A DNA stretch of 64,000 bases. Source: Cryptomeria japonica. Its lineage: Eukaryota; Streptophyta; Pinopsida; Cupressales; Cupressaceae. The stretch spans positions 112,251,783 to 112,315,782 of the forward strand of contig NC_081406.1 of the NCBI RefSeq assembly GCF_030272615.1, given 5' to 3'. Of this stretch, positions 22,601 through 34,514 are shown piece by piece (position 1 is the first letter of the stretch; every line of letters starts with the position of its first letter). A program made the position numbers and the translations under genes. The notes under the pieces were generated by a model. The model was not told the origin of the DNA. It did no database searches and saw nothing but the letters and a program-made list of their open reading frames with translations.

Positions 22601-24105
22601 TGAAATTGAAAATTGGAAATTATCATGATGAAGTCTTGTGTGATATTATGCCTATGGATATTTGTCATCTTTTGTTGGGAAGACCTTGGCAATTTGATAG
22701 ACAGACAGTACATGACGGGAGGAAGAATACATACACTATTGTGGCCAATGGGATGAAGCAAATCTCGTTGCCTTTGGAGGAACCTTTGAAGAATGAAGTC
22801 TGTACGAATGCTAGAATCTATTTAGTAGATGGAAGGAAATTCCTAGATGGACCGAGACATGAGAATGTGTGTTTTGCCTTAATTCCTAAGAAGACTAAGA
22901 GATCAAAACTGGAAAGAGAACACCCGGAAGAAATAAAAGACTTGTTGTCATAATATGAGGACATCATTTTAGATAATGTACCTGATGGATTGCCACATGT
23001 GAGAAGTATTAGTCATTGCATAGACTTGGTTCCTAGAGCTAGTTTGCCTAATAAAGTTGCACATCGGTTGACACCGGTAGAGAATGAAGAACTAAATAGA
23101 CAAGTGCAGGAGTTGTTGAAGAAATGTTTGATCGGGGAGAGTCTGAGCCCTTGTGCAGTACCAATAGTATTAGCACCTAAGAAGAATAGAGAATGGAGGA
23201 TGTGTATCGATTCAAGAGCAATAAACAAGATCACAGTGAAATACTGGTTTCCTTTTCCTAGAATGGATGACATAATGGACTATTTGAGTGGAGAAAAATA
23301 CTTTACAAGGATAGATTTGAAGAGTGGATATCATCATATCAGGATCAAAGAAGGTGATGAGTGGAAGACAACATTTAAGACAAATGAAGGATTGTATGAA
23401 TGGTTGGTGATGCCCTTTGGATTGACTAATGCACCAAGTACTTTCATGAGGCTGATGAATGAGGTATTGAAGAAATTCTTGGGTAAGTTTGTTATTGTGT
23501 ATTTGGATGACATTCTAATTTTTAGTAAGATAAGAGAGGAGCATTTTTTGCAGCTAAGACAAGTTTTGCAAAGATTGAGAGAAGATAAGTTGTTGATCAA
23601 TATCAAGAAGTGTACTTTCATGAAGGATGAGTTAGTCTATTTGGGATTTGTGACATTTGAGGATGGTTTGAAGATGGACCTTGAGAAAGTGAAAGCAATA
23701 GTTGAATGGACTACACAAGAAAGCATTGGAGAGGTAAGATCATTTCATGGATTGGCTAGTTTTTACTGGAACTTTATCATAAATTTAAGTTCAGTTTGTA
23801 ACCCTATGACTGAGACCATGAGAGGAGATCAGAAGGAATTCAAGTGGACCACCAGAGAAAACAAAAGTTTTGAACTATTGAAACAGAAAGTGACTAAGTA
23901 GCCCATGTTAGCTTTACCGGATTTCAATAAAGTATTTTAAGTAGATTGTGATGCAAGTGGAACAGTAATAGGAGAAGTCTTGAGTCAAGAAGGAAGAGTA
24001 GTAGCCTATTTTAGTGAGAAATTGAATGATTCCTAGAGGAGATATTCAGTGTATGATCATAAATTTTATGCCATAGTTCAATCTTTAAAGAAGTGGAGAC
24101 ATTAC
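22600..24105 (+). pseudogene. Ty3/gypsy pol, first half: protease end, RT, RNase H start
   Basis: GNYHDEVLCDIMPMDICHLL then LGRPWQFDRQ marks the end of the aspartic protease and the linker (about 22610-22700). The RT follows from about 23000: HRLTPVENEELNRQVQELL, WRMCIDSRAINKITVKYWFP, RIDLKSGYHHIRI, MPFGLTNAPSTFMRLMNEVL, and the catalytic YLDD at 23499-23510, then the thumb/connection (YLGFVTFEDGLKMDLEKVKA). RNase H starts at about 23938 (VDCDASGTVIGEVLSQEGRV) and breaks off at 24105 in KKWRHY. Stops lie at about 22951, 23899, 23938 and 24034. RT copies the element RNA into DNA and RNase H removes the RNA strand. Confidence 0.93.
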
Positions 24106-25289
24106 TGATGAATAATGATGAACAACAGATACCCTAACTAGTATTGAGATGGGGGGTGAATCAATACAGACAAAAAATTTCTCAACAACTTATCAAGTTA
24201 AAGCAAAACCAACTGGTTCTCTTCATCACTGAACTGAACCATGGTAATACTGGTTAAACATAGTAAGACTTCAGACAACATAAACTGATAAGTCTGAACA
24301 CTTCAAATACATTCAATACTTGATAACAAATTCACCCATAAACATATGCATGTGGTATACCAGTAATATCATAACCTATTAGCTCTGCATGCATAATCAC
24401 TCAAACAAAGAACCCTTAATCATCACATGAAAAATGCACAACACATGACACACAAATTTTTCACATGGAAACCCAAATGGGAAAAACTATGGTGGGGATG
24501 AATACCCACAAGCTTTTTTTTGAACTCTTTTGAAGCTCGCTCTGTTAGGAGCCTAGTCCAGTTAAAGACTTTACAAAAAGTCTATACTTGGAACCAATCC
24601 TGTTAAAGATCACCCGCTTAAGGGATGGCTATATACCCTGCTAAAGGTTGAAACCCTGTTAAAGGTTACCCCGCTAGAGGATTTGAAGAACTCAATGATC
24701 TTGAGTCACCTGGTTAGAGGATTTACAGTAAGCCCATTAAAGCTACCCAGTAAAGGGATTTTCCAACTGTTGAAATGGTTAGAAGACAACAAGTAAAAAC
24801 TCTGATCTGATAACAACACTACATGTCAAGCCAAGGCAAATCCTTTTTAGTTCCTCTACTTCTGCAATCACACTCTGCAGTTTTCTCTTACTGGTCTGGA
24901 AAGTATCTCATCACTCGGATACACACACAACATTTTCCAACCACTTACAATAAAAAACATCATTGACCTTATAGACAATAATTAGGTCGGTAGCATAAAC
25001 CCTAAACCCTAAGCATCTTAGATTTACAATACAAGCGGCCCAATCTTGACTGTCCAAACACTTTGCATAGAGAAATACAATTTCAAACAGATCACAAGGC
25101 AATCTGCATCGTCCATTCTTCACCACACATGGGAATCAGTAACTCATCACACTTTCTTCTCATACCACCAAGAAGAATGTTCATTCCCAAGATAGACATT
25201 TAATGCAGTAGATCTTCTCATACAAGCTCCTCAAGGAAATCCTTCACGTGCACAAAAATAATGTGGCACCTCGATCCTTTAAAATAAGA

Positions 25290-26232
25290 TCTTGACCCTT
25301 GACAACCTAAAAGGTAGAGGCTTTTCCTTCCCTAATAGATGTGTTCTGTGCCTTTAGGAGGAAGATTCTATGGACCACCTTTCCATTCACTGTTCCTACT
25401 CAGCCTCAGTCTGGGAAAGATTTCTTAAAAGTTTTTGCATTGATTGGGTGTTTCCTAACACTATCAATGATCTGTTTTCTTCCTGGAACTTATATTGGAC
25501 TAACTCTTTTTTGAGATCTCTGTGGCAACTATCTCTTCCTCACATCTTGTGGGGACTATGGAAAGAAAGAAATAATCGTATTTTCAGGGATGTCTCCCTC
25601 AATCAGGATATTATGTTCCAAAAAATTCACTGGGCGATTGTGGAAAATATTGGGATCATTGAGGGTCCTTGTTTCTCGAACAACCCCTTGGAATCAAATA
25701 GCTTAAGTGCATGGAATTTGAAGATTTCCGACAGTTCTGACCCCAATCACAATAAAAGACTTGAAGCTAGATGGCAAACCCCCCCTCATGGTTGGTTCAA
25801 AGTTAATTTTGACAGTGCTGCAAAATGTAACCGGGGTCCTTCAGGTTGTGGAGCTATTCTTAGAGATGACAAAGGATTTACAAGGAAATGGTTGTTGTCC
25901 CTATTGAAACCCAAAGAAACCATAAAGCTGAAGCAATGGCAGCTCTCCAAGGTTCTTGCTAAAAAATGGAATTGCCCCTACTTATGGATCGAAGGGGACT
26001 CAAACAATATCTTAAAATGACTTAAGGGGGTCTCAAAGCCCTCATGGTCAATCAACAACATCAATACTGCTATAGACCTTATTAGCTCTTTGAAAAAAAA
26101 TTACATACCCACATTTACCGGGAGGCCAATGGCTCTGCTGACTAGGCTACCAATGCGGCGGTTAACAAAGAGGAAATGTTTACGTGGACGAGATAACAAG
26201 GACTCTCTGAAAATTTTAGGCAAATCATTTTT
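25290..26232 (+). pseudogene. LINE ORF2 C-terminus: zinc-binding domain and RNase H
   Basis: Reading opens at the truncation with LTLDNLKR and RLFLPNRCVLCL, then DSMDHLSIHCSYSASVWERF (zinc-binding C..C...H...C) and ILWGLWKERNNRIF (about 25560). RNase H follows: GWFKVNFDSAAKCNRGPSGC (about 25790-25850), GAILRDDKG, and LWIEGDSNNILK (about 25990), ending with FTGRPMALLT and EMFTW-type remnants near 26180. Stops lie at about 25309, 25351 and 26018, with frameshifts near 25880 and 26100. The endonuclease and RT are absent owing to 5' truncation. Confidence 0.88.
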
Positions 26233-26452
26233 AATGATCGATATAGAAGCACTCCAAAGATTTTTGATGGACAACATAATAATGAAAAGGACTGATTGGA
26301 GTACTTCAAGTCATTATAATAATGAGAGCCTCATTTATTATAATACCTATTTTATTAGTTCCCATGCTTTCTGGGTAACTTTGATAGCTCCGACAAGCTT
26401 TCTGGTTAATTTACTCTGTAAGTTTCAAAATTTGGCTCTGAACAACGAGAAC

Positions 26453-28163
26453 ATGGGTGGTAACAGGCGGGGATACGAACCAAGCAGCTGCAAAGAATGG
26501 AAACAAAAGGAGGAGGTCTAGAGTATCCTGCAGAAGGGTGGTTTTTCGAAATTCATGGAGAGACTCCACAGATGGGATGGCATAGTTACCAGTTTTTTCT
26601 GCAAAAACTGGAGAAAGGGTATGCTAAAAATGGGAGACCAGACTATTGAAATTGATGAAGATCTTATTGCCCAAGCCATGGGCCTCAGAAGAGAAGGTTG
26701 CAACTTCTACAGAGATAGGAAAGTCAACAAGGAGGCTATTGAGAGATATCTGAAAATCGAGAAAGAGAAAAAATGACTGGTAAAGCTGAGCAAAACCTAC
26801 TACCCTCCTAGGGCTTTTTTCAAACCCTGGTAGGAGGTCCTCTTTGTTTTAATGCGCTACATTAAATTAGATGGTAGATTTACATAAGTTTATGGTTACC
26901 ATTTCGTCCTGCTAAATTATTTTAGGCACGATGAAAAGGTTAATTTTCCTTATTTTCTACTCTGCTCGATGAATGCCACTATTAAGGCCTACAAAGATAA
27001 CCCAATGGGGGATACTGCCATGCATTAAGGTCTAATGGTCCTTATTTATGATCATCTCAAGGCCAATCAAATAGCCTGTATGCAGCCCTCTGTAGAGTTT
27101 GAGGAGGAGGGGTCTGACTCTACCTTCTCACTAAAGGAGGAGTCTGACAGTGACCCCTCGAGTGATTCTGAGGAGAGAATGGATGTTTCGGATTATGAAA
27201 CTGGAAAGAAGAGTAAACACATCAAAACAAGACCTTCTTCCTCTAAGGGTAAAAAGCCTAAAGGTAGAATCCCCCAGATTAGCCTTCCCTCAGAGGAGGA
27301 GGTCTCAGAAGACTCAGAGGAGTAGAACCTTCAAGGGTTGCTGAAAAAGAAGAAAAAGTCCACACCCAGACTAGAAATAAGCACAAATGGAAGGACAATA
27401 ATGTTAAGGAGCTGGAGGTCTATAAGCAAGAAAGGACCATGGAAGCCGAACAGAATCTCGAGAAGGTGACCATGGACGAGGCTATTAGGGTTGAAGACAC
27501 AACTACTTTTCGGGACACCCCAAAAAAGGAACAAGATATCCCTGATAAGGCTGATCCCCCCCTAACCCTCCTCTAGAGGGTATGCAAGGTTTCATGGATA
27601 CTATGGAGTGGCTTATAACTAGTTACAAGAAAGCTATGGATGACAACAAAAAACTCTACAACAAAATTTTGATTTTGGAAACCATCAACACTAGGGAAGG
27701 GAAGACCATGGCTAATTGCATAGAGGACCTGATAAATACCACTGCTAAAACCAAAAACATAAGAGATGCCTTCAACCCCAGGTTTGAGAAAATAGAGAAA
27801 GATTTGTTGGAAAGGAAAAATCTTGCTGACATTAATGACCAAACTATCTCGGATACTATCAGTAAAGTCGGCAAAATTGAGGAGTGTCTGAAGAGAATTG
27901 TTGAAAAAAGTTTAAGCATCCTGAAGGTTTCTGCTAGTAACACTAACACTCTCATTAGCAAACTAGATGAAGAAAAATAAATCCTGGATATTGACTCGGA
28001 CACTGAAGGAATAGGGGAAGCTCAAGGTCCCAAAACCCGTACCAAAGGCAAAAAGAAAGAAAAGAAACCTAACAAGGACCTGGAAGATCTCAAAGCTGTT
28101 GGGGCCACCTATGACCAACTGGTGAAAAAGGTGGAGGACCTGTTGAAGACTATAACTGTGTAG
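26453..28163 (+). pseudogene. Accessory ORF (third ORF) inside the LINE
   Basis: ATG at 26453 opens MGGNRRGYEPSSCKEW; after one in-frame TAG (26519) the frame continues as GGFSKFMERLHRWDGIVTSF, FCKNWRKGMLKMGD, IEIDEDLIAQAMGLRREG. Further on, across two stops, VYGYHFVLLNYFRH (26889-26930) closes the N-terminal domain. An acidic Ser-rich linker (EEEGSDSTF, SDSDPSSDSEERMDVSDYE, about 27095-27200) and Lys-rich stretches follow. After frameshifts (27325-27580) a C-terminal region from MQGFMDTMEWLI to about 28160 is strongly heptad-like (IEKDLLERKNLADINDQTI, VGKIEECLKRIVEKSLSIL), probably a coiled coil. I do not know its function. The N-terminal pattern resembles domains annotated as putative plant transposon proteins. 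It shares the GYHF..LN..R motif with 55791-56640. Confidence 0.7.
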
Positions 28164-28621
28164 CACCTTCCTTGTTTCTTTGTTGTTGTTTTACTTTGCT
28201 GTCTTTTTGGTTTGCTAGCTTTTTTGCCAGTCATTTTGTATGTGGTTCTTAAGCATTGGACTTTTTGGTGTCTTATTTTAATCTCCTTTGTTAAAGGTTT
28301 CAAGTCTTGAAAACCTACTTTTCTAATTAATCAGAGCGTGGCACCTCAATCTCATCCTCGTCTCTTAGCTAACTCATCACAAAATGTCATTGGTTGCATC
28401 GCACAAGCGAGATTGCCAAACTGGAAACCCTAGAGATGAGACTACCAACTGGTAGTCACACTCAGTGAAGCCTCGACACCGATTCACTACATCTCTTCTT
28501 ACCTCTTCATACCGGTTTGCCAACTTCTTTCAATTTGCATACTAGTTCACTTACACTTATTGACATCAAAGACAACATACATTATCATCATATCAACATG
28601 TCGGTTCATCATATGCCAGCA

Positions 28622-28636
28622 ATCTCCCCCTTTGGC
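28622..28636 (-). other. Polypurine tract of copia 1
   Basis: Minus strand GCCAAAGGGGGAGATT abuts the 3' LTR start. Secondary polypurine copies occur about 150 bp upstream in the element (28779-28790). Confidence 0.85.
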
Positions 28637-28694
28637 ATTGATGGCAATACTCAATGTAACATTGCAACTATAGACATCATAGACTAGTGTATTC

Positions 28695-28792
28695 TGCATC
28701 ATCAGATATCTTCTCCCCATACATCGGATATATTATTCCCATACATCATATATCTTCTCCCCATACATCAAATATCTTCTCCCCCTTTGACA
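28695..28792 (-). repeat. Tandem polypurine-like repeats upstream of the PPT
   Basis: About four ~26-bp units, minus strand GGGGAGAAGATAT followed by (T/A)(T/C)TGATGTAT, with one degenerate unit (GGGAATAATATAT). The last merges into AAAGGGGGAGAAG. Copies occur only in this element. Confidence 0.75.
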
Positions 28793-28923
28793 ACAATGCC
28801 AAAGTGGAGGCACAAGCTTCCATTCTCTACTATGTTGCTCCCCCTATGGAGTAGCATCCTTCAACACATCAATCCAAAAATATTTTGACACTGTAGTACC
28901 TAACTGATGTGGAGCACACAACT

Positions 28924-31900
28924 TTAGTTGACTTCATGAAAGGGAAGAACCCCTAATTCACCTCTTAAATAGGTAAATGCAGTTTTTGGTAAGGGCTTAG
29001 TGAATATATTCGCTAGTTGCTCCTTACTGGAAACATGTTGTAGTACAACCTCCTTATTTTGAACTTTCTCTCTCAAGAAGTGATATTTAAGCTCAATGTG
29101 CTTAGTTCTAGCATGCAATACCGGATTCTTGTAAATATTTATTGCACTTGTGTTGTCACAAAATATAGTCACGAGTTCAGATATAGGTACTTTGAAACCT
29201 TCCAATACATGTTTCATCAAGATTGCTTGAGTGTAGTTCATAAATGCTACCACATATTATGCTTCAGCTATAGACTAAGAAATACATCTTTGCTTCTTAC
29301 TTGTCCACGAGACTAGTCTTCCACCAGGAAAGAACACTCCACTAGTTGTGCTCTTCTGATCGTCCACATTACTTGCCCAATCGGCATCGGTATATACTTT
29401 GAGGTTATAGTCACCATTATATGGATACCACAATCCATAGTCAACTGTTCCTTTTAGATATCTAAGAATCCTCTTGATAACTACCAAGTGGGATTCTCTA
29501 GGACATTTCTGAAAATGAGCTACTATGCCCACTGCATGAGCAATATCTGGTCTGTTGTGCACCACATAGTTCAACTTACCGATCATTGACCGATACTCCT
29601 TTTCATTCACCAAAGTTGAATCATCTTCCTTAGTCAGTTTACAGTCGATCACCATCGGTGTACCAACCAATTTTCTCTCCTCCATGCCAAAGGTCTTCAA
29701 TACCTCTTTGACATACTTGGACTAGGTAATAAAGATACCCTTTTTCATTTGTTGAATCTGTAAACCAATGAAGAACTTTATCTCTCCAATCAGAGACATC
29801 TCAAACTCTTTCTTCATTTCATCTGCAAAAGCATGACTCATTTTATCATCTACTCCAAAGATTATGTCATCTACAAATACTTCACAGATTAGAATCTGAT
29901 CACCTTCAGATTTTAGATAGATGTTGCTATCCTCACTTGTTCTCTAAAATCCAATCATCACAAGATGAGAGTGTAACCTTTCATACCATGCCCTAGGTGC
30001 TTGTTTCAATCCATACAGGGCTTTGTGTAATCTACACATCATGTTACTATCTTCTGATAAGGAAAACCCTTCTGGTTTCTCAATATAAAATTCCTCTTCT
30101 AGGATTCCATTAAAAAATGCAGACTTCACATCCATCTGATAAATGTTAAATCCCTTAAATGCTGCAAATGCAAGTAGCATTCAGACACCTTCCAATCTAG
30201 CCACAAGAGAAAAGGTTTCTCCATAGTCTTCTCCCTCCTTCTGAGAATATCCTTTGCATACAAGTCTTGCCTTGTTCCTTACAACTGTACCTTCTTCATT
30301 TAGCTTATTCTTGAAGACCCATTTGGTACCTATGACATTTGTGTGTTCAAGTCTGGGTACCACAGACCATGTTACATTCTTTTCTATATGGTCTAGCTCT
30401 TCTTCCATTGCTTTAATCCAGCCTTCATCTGTAAGTGATTCTCTGGAAGTCTTGGGCTCTAATTCAGAAATCATGCAAGAGTTTTCTTTCACTTTCTTCT
30501 TGTGAGTATCCCTACATCTTTATCTCCTATGATTTGCTTCGGATCATGATGCAGTTTCACATACCTAGGAATTACTCTAGCTTGATCTGCTAGCTTTTCT
30601 TCTTCTTCTTCACTTACCTCTTGTTCTTCTCCTACTGCAGCTTCTACCGGTACAGAAACACTGAGATCTTTACTTGTTTCTTTCTTAACTGGTTCCCAGA
30701 AGGCTATACCTAGTTCATCTTCCAATTCTTTGTTGTAGGTTTCCTCAGGTTCCTCAGGGGATTCATCAACCCTGACATTGATACTCTCAATAATTTTATG
30801 TGTTCTATTGTTGTAGCACTTGAGAGCTTTGCTCTTAGTGGAATATCCCATAAATATCCCTTCATCACTTTTAGCATCATATTTTCTCAAATGCTCACCT
30901 CTCTTGATATAGCACTTACTCCCAAATACTTTAAAGTAACTCACAGTGGAAGTTTTCCCACTCCAATACTCATGAGTTTTAACTCTACCTTTCTTGGTGA
31001 GTACCCGGTTCATAATATAGACTGCAGTGCTCACCGCTTCTCTCCAAAAAGTGTGAGCAACCTTTCCTTGGATCAACATTATTCTAGCCGCTTCAACTAT
31101 AGTCATGTTATTCCTTTCTGCTATGCCATTCTTTTGTGGTGTCCTTGGGGTAGACAACTGCCTCTTGATACTGCTATCTTTACAGTACTTGTTCAATTCA
31201 TCAAAAGTGAATTCACCTCCTTGATCAGTTCTTAGGCATTTTATCTTTTGACCACTTTCCTTCTCTACTCATGCTCTAAAGGATTTGAAGTTTCCAAATG
31301 CCTCAGACTTGTCTTTCAAGAATGTGACCCACATCATTCTTGAGCAGTCATTAGTAAGAATCATGAAATACCTATCTCCCTGAATACTTCTAGTTTTCAT
31401 AGGACCACAAAAATCAGTTTGACAAGATGAAGTAAGTTTTCTGCTAAAAAAGACTTACCTTTGAAAGTTGAGGAATACATCTTCCCAAGTTGACATTCTC
31501 TGCACAAGAAATTCTTTGGTTTGTTCAGCAAAGGCAATCCTCTTACTGCCTTGATCTTACTAGCCTTTACAATATTATCAAAGTTCATATGACAAAGTCT
31601 CCTATGCCATATCCAATTGTCGTCAAACTTCGCCATTAGACACCGACTTATCTTGGCATTCAACTGAAACAAGTTACCTTTGGTCTGCTTACCAGTGGAA
31701 ATAAGTTCACCACTCTTTCCAATTATACTGCAGATTCCACCTTTGAACTCCAGAATGAGTCCTTTATCATTTAATTGAACAACACTCAATAGGTTATGCT
31801 TAAGACCTTCTACCTAATAGACATCATCTGCGCTGCTCTTACCATTCAATGAGATGGATCCTTTACCTTTCACTAGGCATGTTGCATCATTGCCAAATCT

Positions 31901-33021
31901 GACAACACCTCCATCATATTCTTCTAGAGACAAAAACTTTCTCCTATCACCAGTCATGTGGTGAGAACAACCACTATCAGTTATCCACTCATTAGAGTTG
32001 TCAATGTGAGAGACAAGTGCTTTCTTGTTAGACACTTCTTCCTTTACAGCTACAAATACTATGTCTTCATTTTCTTCATCCTCACATTCTTCATCAGTAA
32101 CACCTTCATCCACCGTAACAAGACAATTTCTTCTATTTTCTCCTTTATACTTTCTAAACCTCTCCAGTTTATCCTTATTGTCATTGTTAGAACAGTTAAC
32201 AGCTATATGTCCTATCTTATTGCAGGAAAAACATTTCAAAGGAAGCTTGCCTCTGTATTTTCCAGTACCTTTTGGAAGTCTCTTGGCAAGAAGAGCTTCA
32301 AACTCCATAAGAATTTCTTCATCATCCATACCTCTGCTTTGCATGGATTCATAATTGGTACTTGCTTCTTTTCCTTTTCTGTTTGGTGCAACAGGTGCTC
32401 TAAAAGCTAACTTAGTCTTCTGAACACTGCCATCATAGTTATTCAACTCATATGCAGTTAACTTTGTAATGATAGAGTTTAAGGATACCTTGGTTTTCTC
32501 AATAGACCTTAGTTCCTGAATAGCAACAATTCTGATTGCATAGACTGGTAACAATGATCTCAAGACTTTACTGACAACGGTGGCATCATCAATTGTTCCA
32601 CCAATGCTCTTGATATCTCCAACAACAGTTTTGATTCTTATGCCATATTGTTGAATGGTCTCACCTTCAACCATCCTCATGTCTTCAAATTTTCCTCTAA
32701 GGCTCTCTTCCTTAGCTTGCTTTACATGTTCATCACCGCCATAAATATTTTTCAATGTGTCCCATGCATCTTTAGGAGTGTCCTTATCTTGTACATCAAT
32801 GAACTCAATATCAGACAAACTGCTAATAAGAGCTTCCATGACTTGCCCATTTTCTTGAATCTCTCTCTTTTGATCATCGGTCAGAGTGCCAGTGGGAATC
32901 ACATAGGCATTCTCAACATAGCTCTAGTGTTGAGCACTCAAACTCTTGATATAGATCTTCATTCTATCCTTCCATATTTTTAAGTTATCTCTATTGAACT
33001 AAGGACCTTCCCTCTTCATCA
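28924..33021 (-). pseudogene. Copia 1 gag-pol polyprotein, broken
   Basis: ATG at 33021 (MMKREGP). Gag has TDDQKREIQENGQVMEALIS and EESLRGKFEDMRM and a complete zinc knuckle CFSCNKIGHIAVNC (about 32190-32240). Protease active site DSGCSHHMT (about 31960-31980). Integrase: HHCC region (WHRRLCHMNFDN, CRECQLGKM), catalytic TDFCGP (about 31415), RTDQGGEF (about 31220) and NGIAERNN (about 31130) all retain the D, D, E residues. RT: GTKWVFKNKLNEEGTVVRNK, MDVKSAFFNGILEEEFYIEK, FVDD at 29866-29877. RNase H ends with CDNTSAINIYKNPVLHARTK and ANIFTKPLPKT. Inactivated by frameshifts (near 31440, 31390, 29950) and stops (for example after MMKREGP, near 31810, 31260, 29275). Confidence 0.95.
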
Positions 33022-33067
33022 TTAAGGCATCTTTTACCTCAAGCGGTTAAGCTTATATCATTGAGGA

Positions 33068-33088
33068 CCTGGAGTTGCTCTGATACCA
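33068..33088 (-). other. Primer binding site of copia 1
   Basis: Minus-strand TGGTATCAGAGCAACTCCAG two bases inside the 5' LTR end, complementary in type to the 3' end of initiator tRNA-Met. Confidence 0.9.
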
Positions 33089-33090
33089 AT

Positions 33091-34509
33091 TAATGAATAA
33101 TGATGAACAATAGATACCCTAACTAGTACTGAGAGGGGGGGAGTGTATCAGTACAGACAAAAAATCTCTCAACAACTTATCAAGTTAAAGCAATACCAAC
33201 CGGTTGTCTTCATCACTGAACTTAACCATGGTAATACCGGTTAAACACAATAAGACTTCAGACAACATAAACTGATAAGTTTGAACACTTCAAATGCATT
33301 CAATACTTGATAACAACTTCACTCATAAACATATGCATGTGGTATACCAGTAATACCATAACCTATTAGCTCTGCATGCTTAATCACTCAAACAAAGAAC
33401 CCTTAATCATCACATGAAAAATGCACAACACATGACACATAGATTTTTCATGTGGAAACCCAAATGGGAAAAACCACGATGGGGATGCATACCCACAAGC
33501 TTGTTTTTGAAATCTTTTGAAGCTCACTCTATTATAATCCTAGTCTGGTTAAAGACTTTACAAAAAGGTTCTGCTAGGAACCGATCCTGTTAAGATCACT
33601 TGGTTAAGGGATGGCTATATACCTTGTTAAAGGTTACCCCGCTAGAGGATTTGAAGAACTCAATGATCTTGAGTCACCTGGTTAGAGGATTTACAGTAAG
33701 CCTGTTAAAGCTACCTGGTAAAGGGATTTTCTAACTATTGAAATGGTTAGAAGACAATAGGTAAAAACTCTGATCTGATAACAACACTACATGCCAAGGC
33801 AGATCCTTTTTAGTTCCTCTACTTATGCAATCACACTCTGCAGTTTTTTCTTACTGGTCTAGCAAGTATCTCATCACTCAGATACACACACAACATTTTC
33901 CAATCACTTAAAATAACAAACATCATCGACCTTATAGACAACAATTAGGTCAGTAGCATAAACCGTAAACCCTAAGCATCTTAGGTTTACAATACAAGCG
34001 ATCTAATCCTGACCGTCCAAACACTTTGCATAGAGAAATATTATTTCAAATAGATCACAAGACAATATGAATCATCCATTCTTCACCACACATGGGAATC
34101 AGTAACTCATCACACTTTCTTCTCATACTGCCAAGAAGAATGTTCATTCCCAAGATAGACATTTAATGCAGTCGATCTTCTCATGCAAGCTCCTCAAGGA
34201 AATCCTTCACGTGCACAAAGCTGACGTGGCACCTCGATCTCATCCTCATCTCTTAGCTAACTTATCACAAAATATCATTGGTTGCATCACACAAGCGAGA
34301 TTGCCAAACCAGAAACCCTAGAGTTGAGACTACCAACCGGTAGTCACACTCAGTGAGACCCCGACACCGGTTCACTACATCTTTTCAAACCTCTTCATAC
34401 CGGTTCACTAACTTCTTTCAATCTGGATACCAATTCACTTACACTTATTGACATCAATGATAACATACATTATCATCATATCAACATGTTGGTTCATCAT
34501 ATGCCAACA
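33091..34509 (-). repeat. 5' LTR of copia 1
   Basis: 1419 bp; minus strand begins TGTTGGCATATGATGAAC and ends ATTCATTA (ATTCATCA in the other LTR). Uninterrupted, it documents the state of the 3' LTR before LINE insertion. Confidence 0.95.
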
Positions 34510-34514
34510 ATTAC

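Larger units (their letters stand above)
25277..28337 (+). mobile_element. 5'-truncated LINE with an extra downstream ORF
   Basis: Inserted in the copia 3' LTR. The LTR sequence GTGGCACCTC(G/A)ATC is present on both sides (25263-25276 and 28338-28351), a 14-bp TSD with one difference; the intact LTR at 34224-34237 has it once. The insert begins inside ORF2 at the zinc-binding domain, the typical result of incomplete target-primed reverse transcription, runs through RNase H, and then contains a further ~1.7-kb ORF before its 3' end. A clear poly-A tail is lacking. The whole 3.06 kb behaves as one insertion. Confidence 0.85.
24106..28621 (-). repeat. 3' LTR of copia 1, split by LINE
   Basis: LTR parts 24106-25276 and 28338-28621 (about 1.44 kb together) match the 5' LTR at 33091-34509. 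The minus-strand start has drifted to TGCTGGCATATG (TGTTGG in the other copy); the end is ATTCATCA. Confidence 0.93.
24106..34509 (-). mobile_element. Ty1/copia retrotransposon 1 (nested in gypsy)
   Basis: Minus-strand element with two ~1.4-kb LTRs, PBS, gag-pol and polypurine tract, flanked by the perfect 5-bp TSD ATTAC (24101-24105, 34510-34514). It sits inside the gypsy RNase H. Its total of 10.4 kb includes a 3.06-kb LINE inserted in its 3' LTR, so the element itself is about 7.3 kb. The polypurine tract AAAGGGGGAGATT resembles that of the SIRE/Maximus group of copia elements; lineage assignment is tentative. Confidence 0.95.

Noticed and set aside
25000-25016. TAAACCCTAAACCCTAA, telomere-like repeat
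   Set aside because: Only two units, inside a copia LTR; the other LTR copy has a mutated version. Not an interstitial telomere array.
31958-32983. Plus-strand frames over copia 1 gag
   Set aside because: Antisense shadows of the minus-strand gag-pol, which has all family motifs.
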